64,000 nucleotides of DNA from Thermococcus gorgonarius (GTDB taxonomy: Archaea > Methanobacteriota_B > Thermococci > Thermococcales > Thermococcaceae): NCBI RefSeq assembly GCF_002214385.1, contig NZ_CP014855.1:434001-498000 (forward strand). The letters run 5' to 3'. Every line of letters begins with the position of its first letter. Position 1 is the first letter of the stretch. Shown here piece after piece: positions 23,020 to 31,717 of the stretch. The position numbers and the translations under genes are program-made. The notes beneath the pieces were generated by a model that was not told where the DNA came from, did not search any database, and saw only the letters and a program-made list of their open reading frames with translations.

Positions 23020-24528
23020 ATGTTCAGGCAGGCTAAATGGGATGAGCCAACTATCTTTGAGCTCTCACGCCCCGGAAGGATTGGTTACACCCTTCCAAAG
23101 CCCATTGAGGAGGTTGAGGTTGAAATCCCTGAGAAGCTCAGGAGAACGAGCCCGCTCAAGCTCCCTGAGCTGAGCGAGCCCGAGGTGGTCAAGCACTATA
23201 CGAGACTTAGCGAGATGAACTACGGCGTTGACTCCGGAATCTACCCGCTCGGCTCGTGCACCATGAAATACAACCCCAAGATAAACGAGGAGATAGCCTC
23301 CCACCCTGGTGTCGCCTACGTCCACCCCTACCAGGACGAACGGACAGTTCAGGGAGCGCTCAGGATAATGTGGGAGCTGGAGCAGTGGCTGAAGGAAATA
23401 ACCGGCATGGACCGCTTCACCCTTCAGCCTGCCGCTGGGGCGAACGGTGAATTCACCGGCGTTTCGATAATCCGCGCCTACCACCTCGATCGCGGGGAAG
23501 TTCAGAGGGACGAGATGCTGGTTCCGGATTCAGCGCACGGAACCAACCCGGCAAGTGCGGCCATGGCCGGCTTCAAGGTTATTGAGATACCCTCCAACGA
23601 GAACGGTACGGTTGATCTGGAAGCCCTTGAGAACGCTGTGAGCGAGAGGACTGCCGGCTTAATGCTCACAAACCCAAACACCCTCGGCATCTTCGAGGAC
23701 GAGATACTGGAGATAGCGAAGATAGTTCACAAAGCTGGAGGCCTGCTTTACTACGACGGAGCGAACCTCAACGCGGTCCTCGGAAAGATAAGGCCGGGTG
23801 ATATGGGCTTTGACATAGTCCACCTCAACCTCCACAAGACCTTCTCGACTCCACATGGCGGTGGCGGCCCCGGAAGCGGGCCCGTCGGCGTTAAGGACTT
23901 CCTCAAGGATTACCTGCCAGTCCCACTGGTGAGCTACGACGAAGAAAACGACCGCTACTACCTCGACTACAACGTGCCGAAGAGCATCGGCAAGGTCAAA
24001 GAGCTTTACGGGAACTTTGCCGTCATCGTCAGGGCCCTGACTTACCTCAAGATAATGGGGAAGGAAGGCCTGAGAGAGGTCAGCGAGGTCGCTGTCCTCA
24101 ACGCAAACTACCTCACCCAGAAGCTGAAGGGAACCCGTGGCTATGAGTTGCCGGGTAAAGAACTGAGGAAGCACGAGACCGTCTTTTCAGCCGAGCCCAT
24201 GAAGAAGGAGACCGGTGTCACTGCGATGGACGTCGCCAAGAGGCTCCTCGACTTTGGAATGCACGCTCCAACGGTTTACTTCCCGCTGATTGTTCACGAG
24301 GCTCTCATGATAGAGCCGACCGAAACTGTTAGCAAAGAAGAGCTCGACGCCTACGTCGAGGCCCTCAAGAGGATAAGCGAAGAGGCCTACAGCAACCCTG
24401 AGGTTGTGAAGAGCGCCCCGCACAACACAGCAGTGAAGAGGGTTGACGACGTTTTAGCTGCGAAGAAGCCGGTAATAACTTGGCGCATGTACAGGGAGCT
24501 CAAGAAGAAGGGCGAGATCGATTATTGA
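23020..24528 (+). CDS. gcvPB: Glycine decarboxylase subunit 2 (P-protein B)
   Basis: This 502-residue catalytic-lysine subunit forms the PLP Schiff base with its partner GcvPA. The site [17 protein letters not shown] holds Lys273. [22 protein letters not shown] and PNTLGIFE are the cofactor-contact motifs. ATG at 23020 follows GAGGTGG whose first bases are the gcvPA stop codon, 10 nt before, so the two subunits are translated together, as expected for a heterotetramer. T-rich runs after the stop (around 24533-24545) look like a factor-independent or FttA-type termination region. Confidence 0.95.
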   Translation: MFRQAKWDEPTIFELSRPGRIGYTLPKPIEEVEVEIPEKLRRTSPLKLPELSEPEVVKHYTRLSEMNYGVDSGIYPLGSCTMKYNPKINEEIASHPGVAYVHPYQDERTVQGALRIMWELEQWLKEITGMDRFTLQPAAGANGEFTGVSIIRAYHLDRGEVQRDEMLVPDSAHGTNPASAAMAGFKVIEIPSNENGTVDLEALENAVSERTAGLMLTNPNTLGIFEDEILEIAKIVHKAGGLLYYDGANLNAVLGKIRPGDMGFDIVHLNLHKTFSTPHGGGGPGSGPVGVKDFLKDYLPVPLVSYDEENDRYYLDYNVPKSIGKVKELYGNFAVIVRALTYLKIMGKEGLREVSEVAVLNANYLTQKLKGTRGYELPGKELRKHETVFSAEPMKKETGVTAMDVAKRLLDFGMHAPTVYFPLIVHEALMIEPTETVSKEELDAYVEALKRISEEAYSNPEVVKSAPHNTAVKRVDDVLAAKKPVITWRMYRELKKKGEIDY

Positions 24529-24532
24529 CTTT

Positions 24533-24545
24533 TATCTTTTTGTGG
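24533..24545 (+). terminator. T-rich terminator after gcvPB
   Basis: The run TTTTATCTTTTTG directly after the gcvPB stop is a typical archaeal U-rich 3' end signal. There is no stem-loop. Confidence 0.45.
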
Positions 24546-24629
24546 GGTCAGCCAGTGCCAGTCTCTTCATCCGGTAGCGAATCCGACCGGTAAACGCTCT
24601 TCATTCCCCTCTCTTCTTTTGGCGGTTGC

Positions 24630-24638
24630 TTTTTAAAA
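24630..24638 (+). promoter_or_regulatory. TATA box of C/D box sRNA 1
   Basis: TTTTTAAAA lies about 25 nt upstream of the predicted 5' end of the guide RNA, the expected archaeal spacing. Confidence 0.6.
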
Positions 24639-24656
24639 GGTTCTCCCAAAGTTCCC

Positions 24657-24716
24657 CCGGCCGATGACGAGCGTTAGCCACGCTGAGCGGTGAGGAAAAG
24701 AGGGTTAGCTGAGGCT
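24657..24716 (+). ncRNA. C/D box guide RNA (candidate 1)
   Basis: The gap between gcvPB and the hydrolase contains a complete C/D layout: C box ATGACGA (24664-24670, one change from consensus), 12-nt guide, D' box CTGA (24683-24686), C' box GTGAGGA (24690-24696), 12-nt guide, D box CTGA (24709-24712). The flanks GCC and GGC can form the short terminal stem. Both guides have the 12-nt length typical of archaeal sRNPs, and a TATA box stands 25 nt upstream. Targets would be methylated at the base paired 5 nt from each D box. I did not identify the target with certainty. Confidence 0.75.
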
Positions 24717-24846
24717 TTAGTAGAGCTTTCCATTCTCCTCCCTGAGTTTCTCGCGCTTTTTTCAACTTTCTTTTCATCTTCAAAAAGTTTAGGCTTTTTA
24801 ATTTTTTGAATTTTTGAAAAGGTGCTCTTTATAAAAATTTGAAAAA

Positions 24847-25710
24847 TCAGAGGTACTTCCTCAGGAACTCCCCCACTTTTTTCTTCCACTCCTCAGGATG
24901 GAGCTTGAGCGTCCTTACGTGAGGAGCGTCGGTGACCCAGAGCTCGACGTCCGGGTTTATGGTTTTGTTGCGCTCGTAGAACTCCCGAACCTCTTCTACC
25001 GTGACGAGCGGGTCTTTCTCTCCGGCTATTAGGAGGAGCGGTTTCCTTGCTTTGTCGGCATAACTTATCGGGTGGACTTCCTTCCCGCCACTAAAAAGCT
25101 TCGTGAAGGGCTTGACGAAGACGTGGAGCCACTCAGGAAGGCCGACGAAGTACTTGAGGCCCCTTGCACTGGTCTTATCGAGATCCATGGGCGGTGAATC
25201 TGCGACGCCGCAGCAGACCTCCTCAATCTCTGCGAGGGAGCGTATGGTGAGCATCGCGCCCATCGAGAAACCTACGAGGGCTATTCTCTTCGCTTCCTCC
25301 GGGTGGTTTTCCTTCAGCCACCTCACGGCCGCCCTAACGTCCGCAATCTCCTTATCGCTGACCGTCGTGTACTTCCCCTTACTCCTTCCATGCGCCCTGA
25401 AGTCAAAGACGAGGACATTGTAGCCCTCTTTGAGGAGGAACTCAACGGTCGGCTTCATGTAGAGCTCGTACCACCTGCTTGCCGTGTAGCCGTGGAGTGG
25501 GATGACAGTTTTATCGCTCCCGTTTGAGATCCACCAGCCGCTGAGCTTTAGCCCGTCCTCGGTCTCAAATGTGATATCCTCATAATCGAAGCCGAGGTCT
25601 TTCGGCGTCCAGTCCCCGATGAGCCTCGGCGGCTTCACCATCTTATACCCAACGAAGGCAGAGAAGGTAAGGAAGAGGAAAATAACAAGAAGTAAGACTT
25701 CAATGATCAT
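24847..25710 (-). CDS. Membrane-anchored alpha/beta hydrolase
   Basis: This 287-residue serine hydrolase has an N-terminal hydrophobic anchor (about residues 3-25), so the catalytic domain probably sits outside or on the membrane. PLHGYTASRW gives the oxyanion loop, FDFRAHGRSKG the next strand, GFSMGAM the nucleophile elbow with its Ser, AGEKDPLV the acid and PHVRTL the catalytic His. The pattern fits esterases/peptidases of the S9-like or acyl esterase group; the substrate is unknown. It overlaps the upstream MFS gene by 4 nt (ATGA-type), so it belongs to that operon. Confidence 0.85.
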   Translation of the reverse strand: MIIEVLLLVIFLFLTFSAFVGYKMVKPPRLIGDWTPKDLGFDYEDITFETEDGLKLSGWWISNGSDKTVIPLHGYTASRWYELYMKPTVEFLLKEGYNVLVFDFRAHGRSKGKYTTVSDKEIADVRAAVRWLKENHPEEAKRIALVGFSMGAMLTIRSLAEIEEVCCGVADSPPMDLDKTSARGLKYFVGLPEWLHVFVKPFTKLFSGGKEVHPISYADKARKPLLLIAGEKDPLVTVEEVREFYERNKTINPDVELWVTDAPHVRTLKLHPEEWKKKVGEFLRKYL

Positions 25711-27008
25711 TTTCCACTCACCTCAAGTTCCTTCATGCTCCATATGAGAGGCATGGCTATGAGCACCAGCACCGCTCCGATGGGGAAGAGGATGCGGTAG
25801 TTGTCGTCCGCGAGGTCAACTATGGCCCCTCCTATCGTGCCGGCAAGAAGGACGGGCAGTGAGCGGGTGGCCTCGAAGAAGCCGTAGTAGCGGCCTGTAA
25901 ATGCCTCCCTCTCAAACTTAGTGAGCAGATCGCCGATGACGGGATAAGAGGCCGCCATCAGGATTCCCCAGCCAATTCCCGCTATCCCGAGGGCAACTAC
26001 TATCTCCTTCTGGCTCGTTATGAACCAGCCCCAGAGCTGTGGAATGGCAAAGACGAGGCCGCCGAGGATTATGCTCAGCCTCCTGCCAATCTTGTCGTAG
26101 ATCATGCCGCCGGGGAGTGACCCCACGAGCACGGTCACGTTGAAGAGGGCCATTAGATACAGACCGAGGGATGTAACTGCCTTGATGTTCTCCTGGCTCG
26201 CTGAGCCTTTGAGAATGTACGCAAGGATCCCGTAGAGGAATATTGCTATGAACTCAAAACTCATCCACCAGAGGGTTTGTGCGGTGTAAAACTTGAGGAA
26301 GTCGCGCTTTTTGACTATGCTGGCCAGGTATTCCCAAAGGCTCTCCTCGTCATCAATTTCCGGCGCTTTGGGTTCTCGGATAACGAAGTAAACGAAGAGA
26401 GCGGCTCCAATAAGGAATATCGCAGTTATTATAAACGGTATCTTAAGGTACGGCGTCTGGACGAGCGCCTTTATTCCTTCACTTTCGCCTGTCTCGGCCA
26501 CGGCCTTGGCGATGAGAAAAGCCGCCAGTCCGAAGAGGAACAGGTTGCCCGCCCATTCGAAGAGCGTAATGATCCCGCTCGCCTTTCCGCGCTGTCCGCT
26601 CTCGACCGTATCAGGCATCAGCGCACGGTACTGGGCGGTATAGGTGTGCATCGAGAGGTAGAAGAAACCGAGGGCCAGAGCAAAACCCCAGAGCGGGACA
26701 CCCATGGCATAGGCCGTGTAGATCATCAGTGCAGCAATCCCGGCGAGGAGGCCCCCGAGCATTATAAACGGCCTTCTCCTGCCGTATTTCGATCTGAGGG
26801 TATCGCTGTAATACCCCAGCAGAACTGGCACGAACAGGCCGATGAGGCCCTCAGCGGCCAGTATGGTCCCCTTAACAAAGGCGGACTCCGTGTAGCTCGA
26901 CAGTAGCGGAAAAGACAGGCCTTTGTTGAGGGCCCACCCAACGCTTCTGCTGAAGCCGAGCAGAGCAAGTCCAAGCACAACACCCCAACTGAAGCCCTTC
27001 CTCTCCAT
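25707..27008 (-). CDS. MFS transporter, SLC45/sucrose-like
   Basis: This 433-residue transporter has 12 predicted helices. The A-motif loop reads YYSDTLRSKYGRRRPF, the RxGRRRP pattern seen in the SLC45/plant sucrose-proton symporter group and related sugar carriers. A second copy of the motif, MIYDKIGRRLS, lies between helices 8 and 9. ATG at 27008 is chosen over 27011 because GGGGGTG then lies 6 nt before it. The alpha/beta hydrolase gene overlaps its end. A second, related MFS gene lies just upstream, and the pair look like diverged tandem paralogues. The substrate is inferred only as a sugar or sugar derivative. Confidence 0.82.
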   Translation of the reverse strand: MERKGFSWGVVLGLALLGFSRSVGWALNKGLSFPLLSSYTESAFVKGTILAAEGLIGLFVPVLLGYYSDTLRSKYGRRRPFIMLGGLLAGIAALMIYTAYAMGVPLWGFALALGFFYLSMHTYTAQYRALMPDTVESGQRGKASGIITLFEWAGNLFLFGLAAFLIAKAVAETGESEGIKALVQTPYLKIPFIITAIFLIGAALFVYFVIREPKAPEIDDEESLWEYLASIVKKRDFLKFYTAQTLWWMSFEFIAIFLYGILAYILKGSASQENIKAVTSLGLYLMALFNVTVLVGSLPGGMIYDKIGRRLSIILGGLVFAIPQLWGWFITSQKEIVVALGIAGIGWGILMAASYPVIGDLLTKFEREAFTGRYYGFFEATRSLPVLLAGTIGGAIVDLADDNYRILFPIGAVLVLIAMPLIWSMKELEVSGK

Positions 27009-27093
27009 CATTCACACCCCCTTATTCTGCCGTGTTTATGTCAAAGAGACGTTTTTACGTTTCCAGTTCAAACGACAAAAATAAAAGGAAAGG

Positions 27094-28455
27094 TCAGTCC
27101 ATGTCCGGCACGTAGTCGAGGGCATTGCCCTTAGTTCTGACAATGTCGCCCCTCCTGACGAACTGCATCGTTATCGCCGCCAGTATGAAGAACACCATTG
27201 CAAACGGAAGGAGCGTTTTGTAGCCTATGAGGTCGAGAAAGGCTCCCGCCAGGGGAGGTGCGACAAGGTTGGCAGCCTGACTGAAAAAGTAATAGAGCCC
27301 GGTGTAACCGCCGAGCTTCTCCTCCGTCGTCATGTCGACTACCATTGGCAGGGAGTTCACGTTGACCATCGCCCAACCTATTCCCGCAACAAAGAACAGG
27401 GCCATGAACTCCATGACGACTGGGTCAGATAGGGACGGACTCTGGGGCTGGTGGGTTTCACCCAAAAAGTATGCCCCGAGTACCACGAGGGAGATAAGTA
27501 TCAGGCCCGCGGTTATGGTTCTCTTCCTCCCTATTCTCGCCCCGAGAAAGCCCGCGGGTATCGCGGATATCATGAAGCTGAGCGACACTGCGCCGAGCAG
27601 GAAGGCCCCGGTGCTCTCGATCCTCCTTGTGAACTCAGTCTCAGCGGCACCCACCGGGATCCTGAACAGGTGGTACTTGAAGTAGCTGGTAAAAAAGGTC
27701 TCCAGGGAGTTGAAGGCGACGAACCAGAAGAATATTGAGAGCAGTATGAACAAAAGGCTCCTCTCGTGGCTCGCAAAGACGTCCTTGAGGTTCTCCTTCA
27801 GCTCGCCAAAGCTCTTGCGTGACGTCTCGGAGAGCAGCTTTCTAATGCTGACCTTCTCCCCCGGGACGCGGTATTCCTCGGGCTCCGGGACGAAGAACAC
27901 CACTAGGAGGTTGGCAATGAGCATTATCGCCGCACCGGCGTAGAAGGGGTAGGCGTAGTTTATATCGTAGAGGGCCTTGCCCCCGAAGTAAGCCAAAAGT
28001 GCTCCGAGGCCACCCATGAAGTTGATTATGCCGTTGGCCTGACTCCTCTTCTCACTCGGTGTTATATCCGGCATGAAGGCAATGACCGGAGAGCGGAAGA
28101 GCGCCATGAAGAAGTTCATGAAGACTATCGTCCCCATGAAGAGGGCCAAACTGCCGTGCTCCCTGGCTATCGGGATGAGCGCAAACATGATCGCCGCAGA
28201 TGGGGCGCCGAGAAGGATGTATGGTTTCCTCCTGCCGAGTCTCGTCCGAGTCATGTCGCTGAGCGCACCAAGGAACGGGAGCAGTAGAACCGCGAACAGG
28301 TTGTCGATGGTCATGATGAAGCCCGTCACCGTTTTGTTCATGCCAAAGGTGTCCTGCAGGAAGATTGGTATGTAGGCGTTGTAGAGGGCCCAGATGATGC
28401 TTATACCGAAGAAACCGAAGCCGAGCAGGAATATCCTTGAGTATTTGAACTCCAC
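27094..28455 (-). CDS. MFS transporter, SLC45-like paralogue
   Basis: This 453-residue 12-helix transporter is a relative of its downstream neighbour. The cytoplasmic loop reads LSDMTRTRLGRRKPY, and helix 1 opens FGFFGISIIWALYNAYIPIF. Its central loop is long and charged, about residues 200-230. GTG at 28455 follows GGGGGTG by 5 nt. It is divergent from two glycerophosphodiester phosphodiesterase genes, with a large inverted repeat in the shared promoter. Transport of glycerol- or sugar-phosphate derivatives is a possibility, not shown by sequence. Confidence 0.82.
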   Translation of the reverse strand: MEFKYSRIFLLGFGFFGISIIWALYNAYIPIFLQDTFGMNKTVTGFIMTIDNLFAVLLLPFLGALSDMTRTRLGRRKPYILLGAPSAAIMFALIPIAREHGSLALFMGTIVFMNFFMALFRSPVIAFMPDITPSEKRSQANGIINFMGGLGALLAYFGGKALYDINYAYPFYAGAAIMLIANLLVVFFVPEPEEYRVPGEKVSIRKLLSETSRKSFGELKENLKDVFASHERSLLFILLSIFFWFVAFNSLETFFTSYFKYHLFRIPVGAAETEFTRRIESTGAFLLGAVSLSFMISAIPAGFLGARIGRKRTITAGLILISLVVLGAYFLGETHQPQSPSLSDPVVMEFMALFFVAGIGWAMVNVNSLPMVVDMTTEEKLGGYTGLYYFFSQAANLVAPPLAGAFLDLIGYKTLLPFAMVFFILAAITMQFVRRGDIVRTKGNALDYVPDMD

Positions 28456-28456
28456 A

Positions 28457-28515
28457 TTTCCACCCCCAAATTCGGTATCGGCGATTGAAACAGTGTGGAA
28501 ATTTGGGGGAGGAAA
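28457..28515. promoter_or_regulatory. Inverted repeat between MFS and phosphodiesterase genes
   Basis: TTTCCACCCCCAAATT at 28457-28472 is the inverted counterpart, 15 of 16 matching, of AATTTGGGGGAGGAAA at 28500-28515. The left arm contains the ribosome site of the MFS gene. The right arm sits directly upstream of the phosphodiesterase TATA (TTTTAAG near 28517-28523). It may be an operator shared by both divergent genes. Confidence 0.5.
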
Positions 28516-28546
28516 CTTTTAAGGGTTGCCAGCTCATCTCTGAACG

Positions 28547-29314
28547 ATGAGAGCAGGAACAGAATTGAACAATGAAAGTACTCTGATACTGGGTCACAGG
28601 GGCTTCAAAGGGCCGTTGGAGAACACCCTTCCAGCTTTTAGAAGGGCTTTACTGTACGCCGACGGAGTGGAGTTCGACGTCAGGGTTACCGGCGATGGAA
28701 AACTCGTTGTCCACCACGATGAAGGTTTCTGGAGTGATGGTCTCTTTTACAGGATAAATGGCCTGAGTCTCAGGGAATTGAGGAGTATCCATCCCCTCGG
28801 AAAGCTCATTCCCAGAGTGAAGAACATTTTCAGGGCCTTCAGAAACTCGTTTTTCGACGCTGATGTTAAAGAACCAGAGGCCGTTGAACCCCTCCTAAAA
28901 CTCGTCGAGAGGTTCAGCGTTGCAGGTCGCGTCGTATTCTCTTCAGAGAACCCTGGAATCGTTAAGGCCCTTTTAAGGGAGTGCCCCGACTGCCGCGTGG
29001 GCTTTTCCATAGTCGGCTACTCTTCCCTCACGTGGATCCCGAGGATTAAAGGTCTCTACTCCCTTCACGTGCCGATAGATGCAGTTTCTTACATTGGCTA
29101 CCACACTTTTGTCGCTTTGCTTAGGGCTCTGCGTAAGAGGGGCCTGAGAATATACCTCTGGAACTATCAGATGAACGAGCTGGAATGGGTGCCAAGGCTT
29201 TGGAGGTTTGCCGACGCTCTCATTTTGGACAACCCTGCGTGGGTAAAGAAAGGTTTTTACGGGTATGGTGCACTCTCCTCTGGCGATACCTATGACGGGC
29301 TGGGAATCAGATAG
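28547..29314 (+). CDS. Glycerophosphodiester phosphodiesterase 1
   Basis: This 255-residue TIM-barrel enzyme of the GDPD family hydrolyses glycerophosphodiesters to sn-glycerol phosphate and an alcohol. [13 protein letters not shown] has the paired His and Arg, EFDVRV and VVHHDE give the metal-binding Glu and catalytic His. The usual NIELK segment is replaced by [11 protein letters not shown], a departure from the canonical pattern. No ribosome site precedes ATG 28547; the TATA-like TTTTAAG lies about 27 nt upstream, so the message is predicted leaderless. The second GDPD gene overlaps its 3' end. Confidence 0.86.
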   Translation: MRAGTELNNESTLILGHRGFKGPLENTLPAFRRALLYADGVEFDVRVTGDGKLVVHHDEGFWSDGLFYRINGLSLRELRSIHPLGKLIPRVKNIFRAFRNSFFDADVKEPEAVEPLLKLVERFSVAGRVVFSSENPGIVKALLRECPDCRVGFSIVGYSSLTWIPRIKGLYSLHVPIDAVSYIGYHTFVALLRALRKRGLRIYLWNYQMNELEWVPRLWRFADALILDNPAWVKKGFYGYGALSSGDTYDGLGIR

Positions 29315-30044
29315 AGTGCTCGTTCTCGGCCACAGGGGCTACTCCGCGAAGTACCCGGAGAACAGTCTCCTCGCCTTCAGAAAGGCCATCGAAGCTGGTG
29401 CCGATGGAATCGAGCTCGACGTCTGGCTCAGTAAGGACGGAAGAGTTGTCATAATGCACGACGAGACCATTGACAGGACGAGCAACATGACCGGAAGACA
29501 GAAGGACATGACGCTTGAGGAGCTCAAGAAGGCCGATATAGGCATGGGGGAGAGGATTCCGACGCTGGAGGAGGTCTTTGAGGTCCTGTCCGATAATGCC
29601 CTAATCAACATCGAGCTCAAGGACAGAGACGCCGCCGGCGAGGTTGCAAGAATAGTAAAGGAGAACAACCCAGGGAGGGTCTTGATTTCCTCCTTTGACG
29701 TTGATGCACTCAGGGAGTACCGGAAGTTTGACGGGAAAACAAGGATGGGACTGCTGATAGACAGAGAGGATGTCGTTCCACTCATCCCGAAGCTTAAGGA
29801 TGAACTAAACCTGTGGTCAATTAACATCCCAATAGAGGCTATACCCCTCCTCGGTCTTGAAAAAACTGTTCAGGCGATTAAATGGGCCCGTTCCCTAGGT
29901 CTCAAGGTCGTTCTTTGGACGGAAAATGACGACCTCTTTTACCTCAACGACAACCTCGCGAAGCTTACGGGACTCTTCGAGGTGGTCATAGTCAACGACG
30001 TCGAGCGGATGATTGATTACCTCAGGAAACTCGGGCTCAGGTAA
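29292..30044 (+). CDS. Glycerophosphodiester phosphodiesterase 2
   Basis: This 250-residue GDPD is closer to the consensus than its neighbour: [39 protein letters not shown]-type core and NIELKD. It shares the fold and reaction with the preceding gene, from which it probably arose by tandem duplication followed by divergence. The ATG at 29292 lies inside the preceding gene (23-nt overlap); an ATG at 29265 is possible, and neither has a good ribosome site, so the start is uncertain. Products would feed glycerol or glycerol phosphate to the glpK gene nearby. Confidence 0.86.
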   Translation: MTGWESDRVLVLGHRGYSAKYPENSLLAFRKAIEAGADGIELDVWLSKDGRVVIMHDETIDRTSNMTGRQKDMTLEELKKADIGMGERIPTLEEVFEVLSDNALINIELKDRDAAGEVARIVKENNPGRVLISSFDVDALREYRKFDGKTRMGLLIDREDVVPLIPKLKDELNLWSINIPIEAIPLLGLEKTVQAIKWARSLGLKVVLWTENDDLFYLNDNLAKLTGLFEVVIVNDVERMIDYLRKLGLR

Positions 30045-30086
30045 ATTTTAAAAAAGTTCGCATTTTTACTTTTCTTGGTGGTTTGG

Positions 30087-31388
30087 GTGGATTCCAGGTG
30101 GATTCTCACTTTGATTGCAACAGTGCTTTTGGTTTCCCTTCTGATACCCGGCGAGGTTTACAGCCCTCCAAACGTTCCTTATCTCAAAGAGAACTACGAT
30201 GTCTATCAGGAGGTTCCCAGCAGGGTCGCAACCCTTCTGTGCGGGGCAGAAACGAGAGAATACTATGAATACCTCGTGAACTGGACCCTCGGGTTCCCCC
30301 ACTACCATGTGTACTGGGGAGCAGGGGGAAGCTTAAGGACGACTATCGTCGTTGGGAATTGGAGTTCCTTCAAGAAAAGCCTTCCATACGGATGCGAAAT
30401 CATCTCTCTAAAGGAACTTTCAAAGGAACCAACCATCTCCCATGACCTGGCCCTCTACAACGCTTCGCTCATCCTTGAGAACCTGACGAAGGGAACCCCT
30501 GACTACGAAAAACTAAAGCCCTTCTTCTCCTTTGCGTCTTACTCCCCCCAGGATTCTGAGATTCCAAAAACGAACAACACCCACGTTGAAGTAATACTTA
30601 TCGGTACCGGAGACACGGAATTCGTCTGGAAGCCATTCGTTTTTGTGTGGGCTATCGTCATGGCCTTAAGCGCTGTCAGCCTTTTTACCTCTTGGAAACG
30701 CAAGAAGAAGGCCATCTTTGTCTCATTTGTGATTATTCTCCTCCTTGGGGCTTTCTTCGTCGGGAAAGTCCTTTACCTGGAGCATGAGAAAGCCGAGTGG
30801 AACCGCAACGTTGCGTCCGTCCTTTCGCTTAAAGGGATGGGTGGAGAGTGCTGGCCCGTTGTGGGGGTCATAAACGTCCCCTCTGATTCGAGCGCGGACA
30901 GCATACCCCGGGCGCTTCAACTGATAAACGAGAGCCACGCCAAAATCCTCGAGGTGAGCTTTGAGGACTACATAGTGAAGCTTGAGGTCGGCGTAAACCC
31001 CGAAAGTTACGAAGAACTAGCGAAGGAAGCTGAGGAGCTGGGCCTGCAGGCCGATATTTTTCCCAGGTCTGAGGTTTCAGAGATTACAGAACAGATCCGG
31101 AGAAGCTACGAAAGGCAAGAAGAACTCATCGAAACCCTGAAGAAATACCTTCTCAAGCTTCCTCCAAGTGAGAGGAATGCCGTGGAGCGCTTCATCGAGC
31201 TGCAGAAACAGTTCTTGGAAGAGACTGAGAAACAGCTAAACGCGAGCAAAAACTGCTACGAGATTGGCATTGCAATCCCAACCGAATACGGGGTTGTTCA
31301 ATACTCCTCGCTCTCGGGTTTCCTGGCGAAGTTGGTCCTTCTCGTCGTGGGAATAGCTCTCGTGGTTAGTTGGAGGAGTGATAGGTAA
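30087..31388 (+). CDS. Extracytoplasmic-loop membrane protein, unknown
   Basis: This 433-residue protein matches no family I know. An N-terminal hydrophobic segment (LTLIATVLLVSLLIPGEVYS) is followed by a large domain of about 170 residues with several N-x-S/T sites, then two central membrane spans (about residues 190-245), a second soluble domain with a helical Glu/Lys-rich stretch, and a final C-terminal span. Two Cys in the first domain and others in the second suggest outside disulfides. GTG at 30087 follows GGTGG by 5 nt. It lies 42 bp after the second GDPD and may belong to that transcript. Confidence 0.68.
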   Translation: MDSRWILTLIATVLLVSLLIPGEVYSPPNVPYLKENYDVYQEVPSRVATLLCGAETREYYEYLVNWTLGFPHYHVYWGAGGSLRTTIVVGNWSSFKKSLPYGCEIISLKELSKEPTISHDLALYNASLILENLTKGTPDYEKLKPFFSFASYSPQDSEIPKTNNTHVEVILIGTGDTEFVWKPFVFVWAIVMALSAVSLFTSWKRKKKAIFVSFVIILLLGAFFVGKVLYLEHEKAEWNRNVASVLSLKGMGGECWPVVGVINVPSDSSADSIPRALQLINESHAKILEVSFEDYIVKLEVGVNPESYEELAKEAEELGLQADIFPRSEVSEITEQIRRSYERQEELIETLKKYLLKLPPSERNAVERFIELQKQFLEETEKQLNASKNCYEIGIAIPTEYGVVQYSSLSGFLAKLVLLVVGIALVVSWRSDR

Positions 31389-31717
31389 ACAACCGGAGTA
31401 ACTTTGGCTTTATCTTTTTATCCTTTTTGGGGTGTTCTTATCCTAGCAGTGCTCCAAGGACTCTAACACCAGAATCGAGGTCACTGGCCGAGGAATTGTG
31501 GCCGAGAACTGGGATACATTCTGAATCTAAAGGAGACACGGCTTGTCTGACGTCTGGATTACTGCCTGCGCGACGGGTCTTAGCCGGAGGAGAGGGCTGA
31601 CAGGGGTTTCCTGAACGCTGGTAGAGTGAGGGTTTCATGGGCATCCTTACGGTCATTATAAACTGTCCTAGAGTAAAGCCTAATATACTTCCCTTTCGCT
31701 TTATCTCCGGTGATACC
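31389..31717. other. Intergenic region with possible gene remnant
   Basis: No intact gene is visible. On the minus strand an 80-codon open stretch ends with residues resembling the Gly/Ser/Val-rich tails I associate with IS200/IS605 TnpB C termini in Thermococcales, but the match is from memory and weak. At the right end, CTAATATAC near 31680-31688 is a TATA candidate for glpK, and GGTGAT is the glpK ribosome site. Confidence 0.3.

Noticed and set aside
24545-24600. C/D-like boxes on the minus strand just before guide RNA 1
   Set aside because: Only one C-like and one CTGA box are present, with no second pair or good promoter; too weak.
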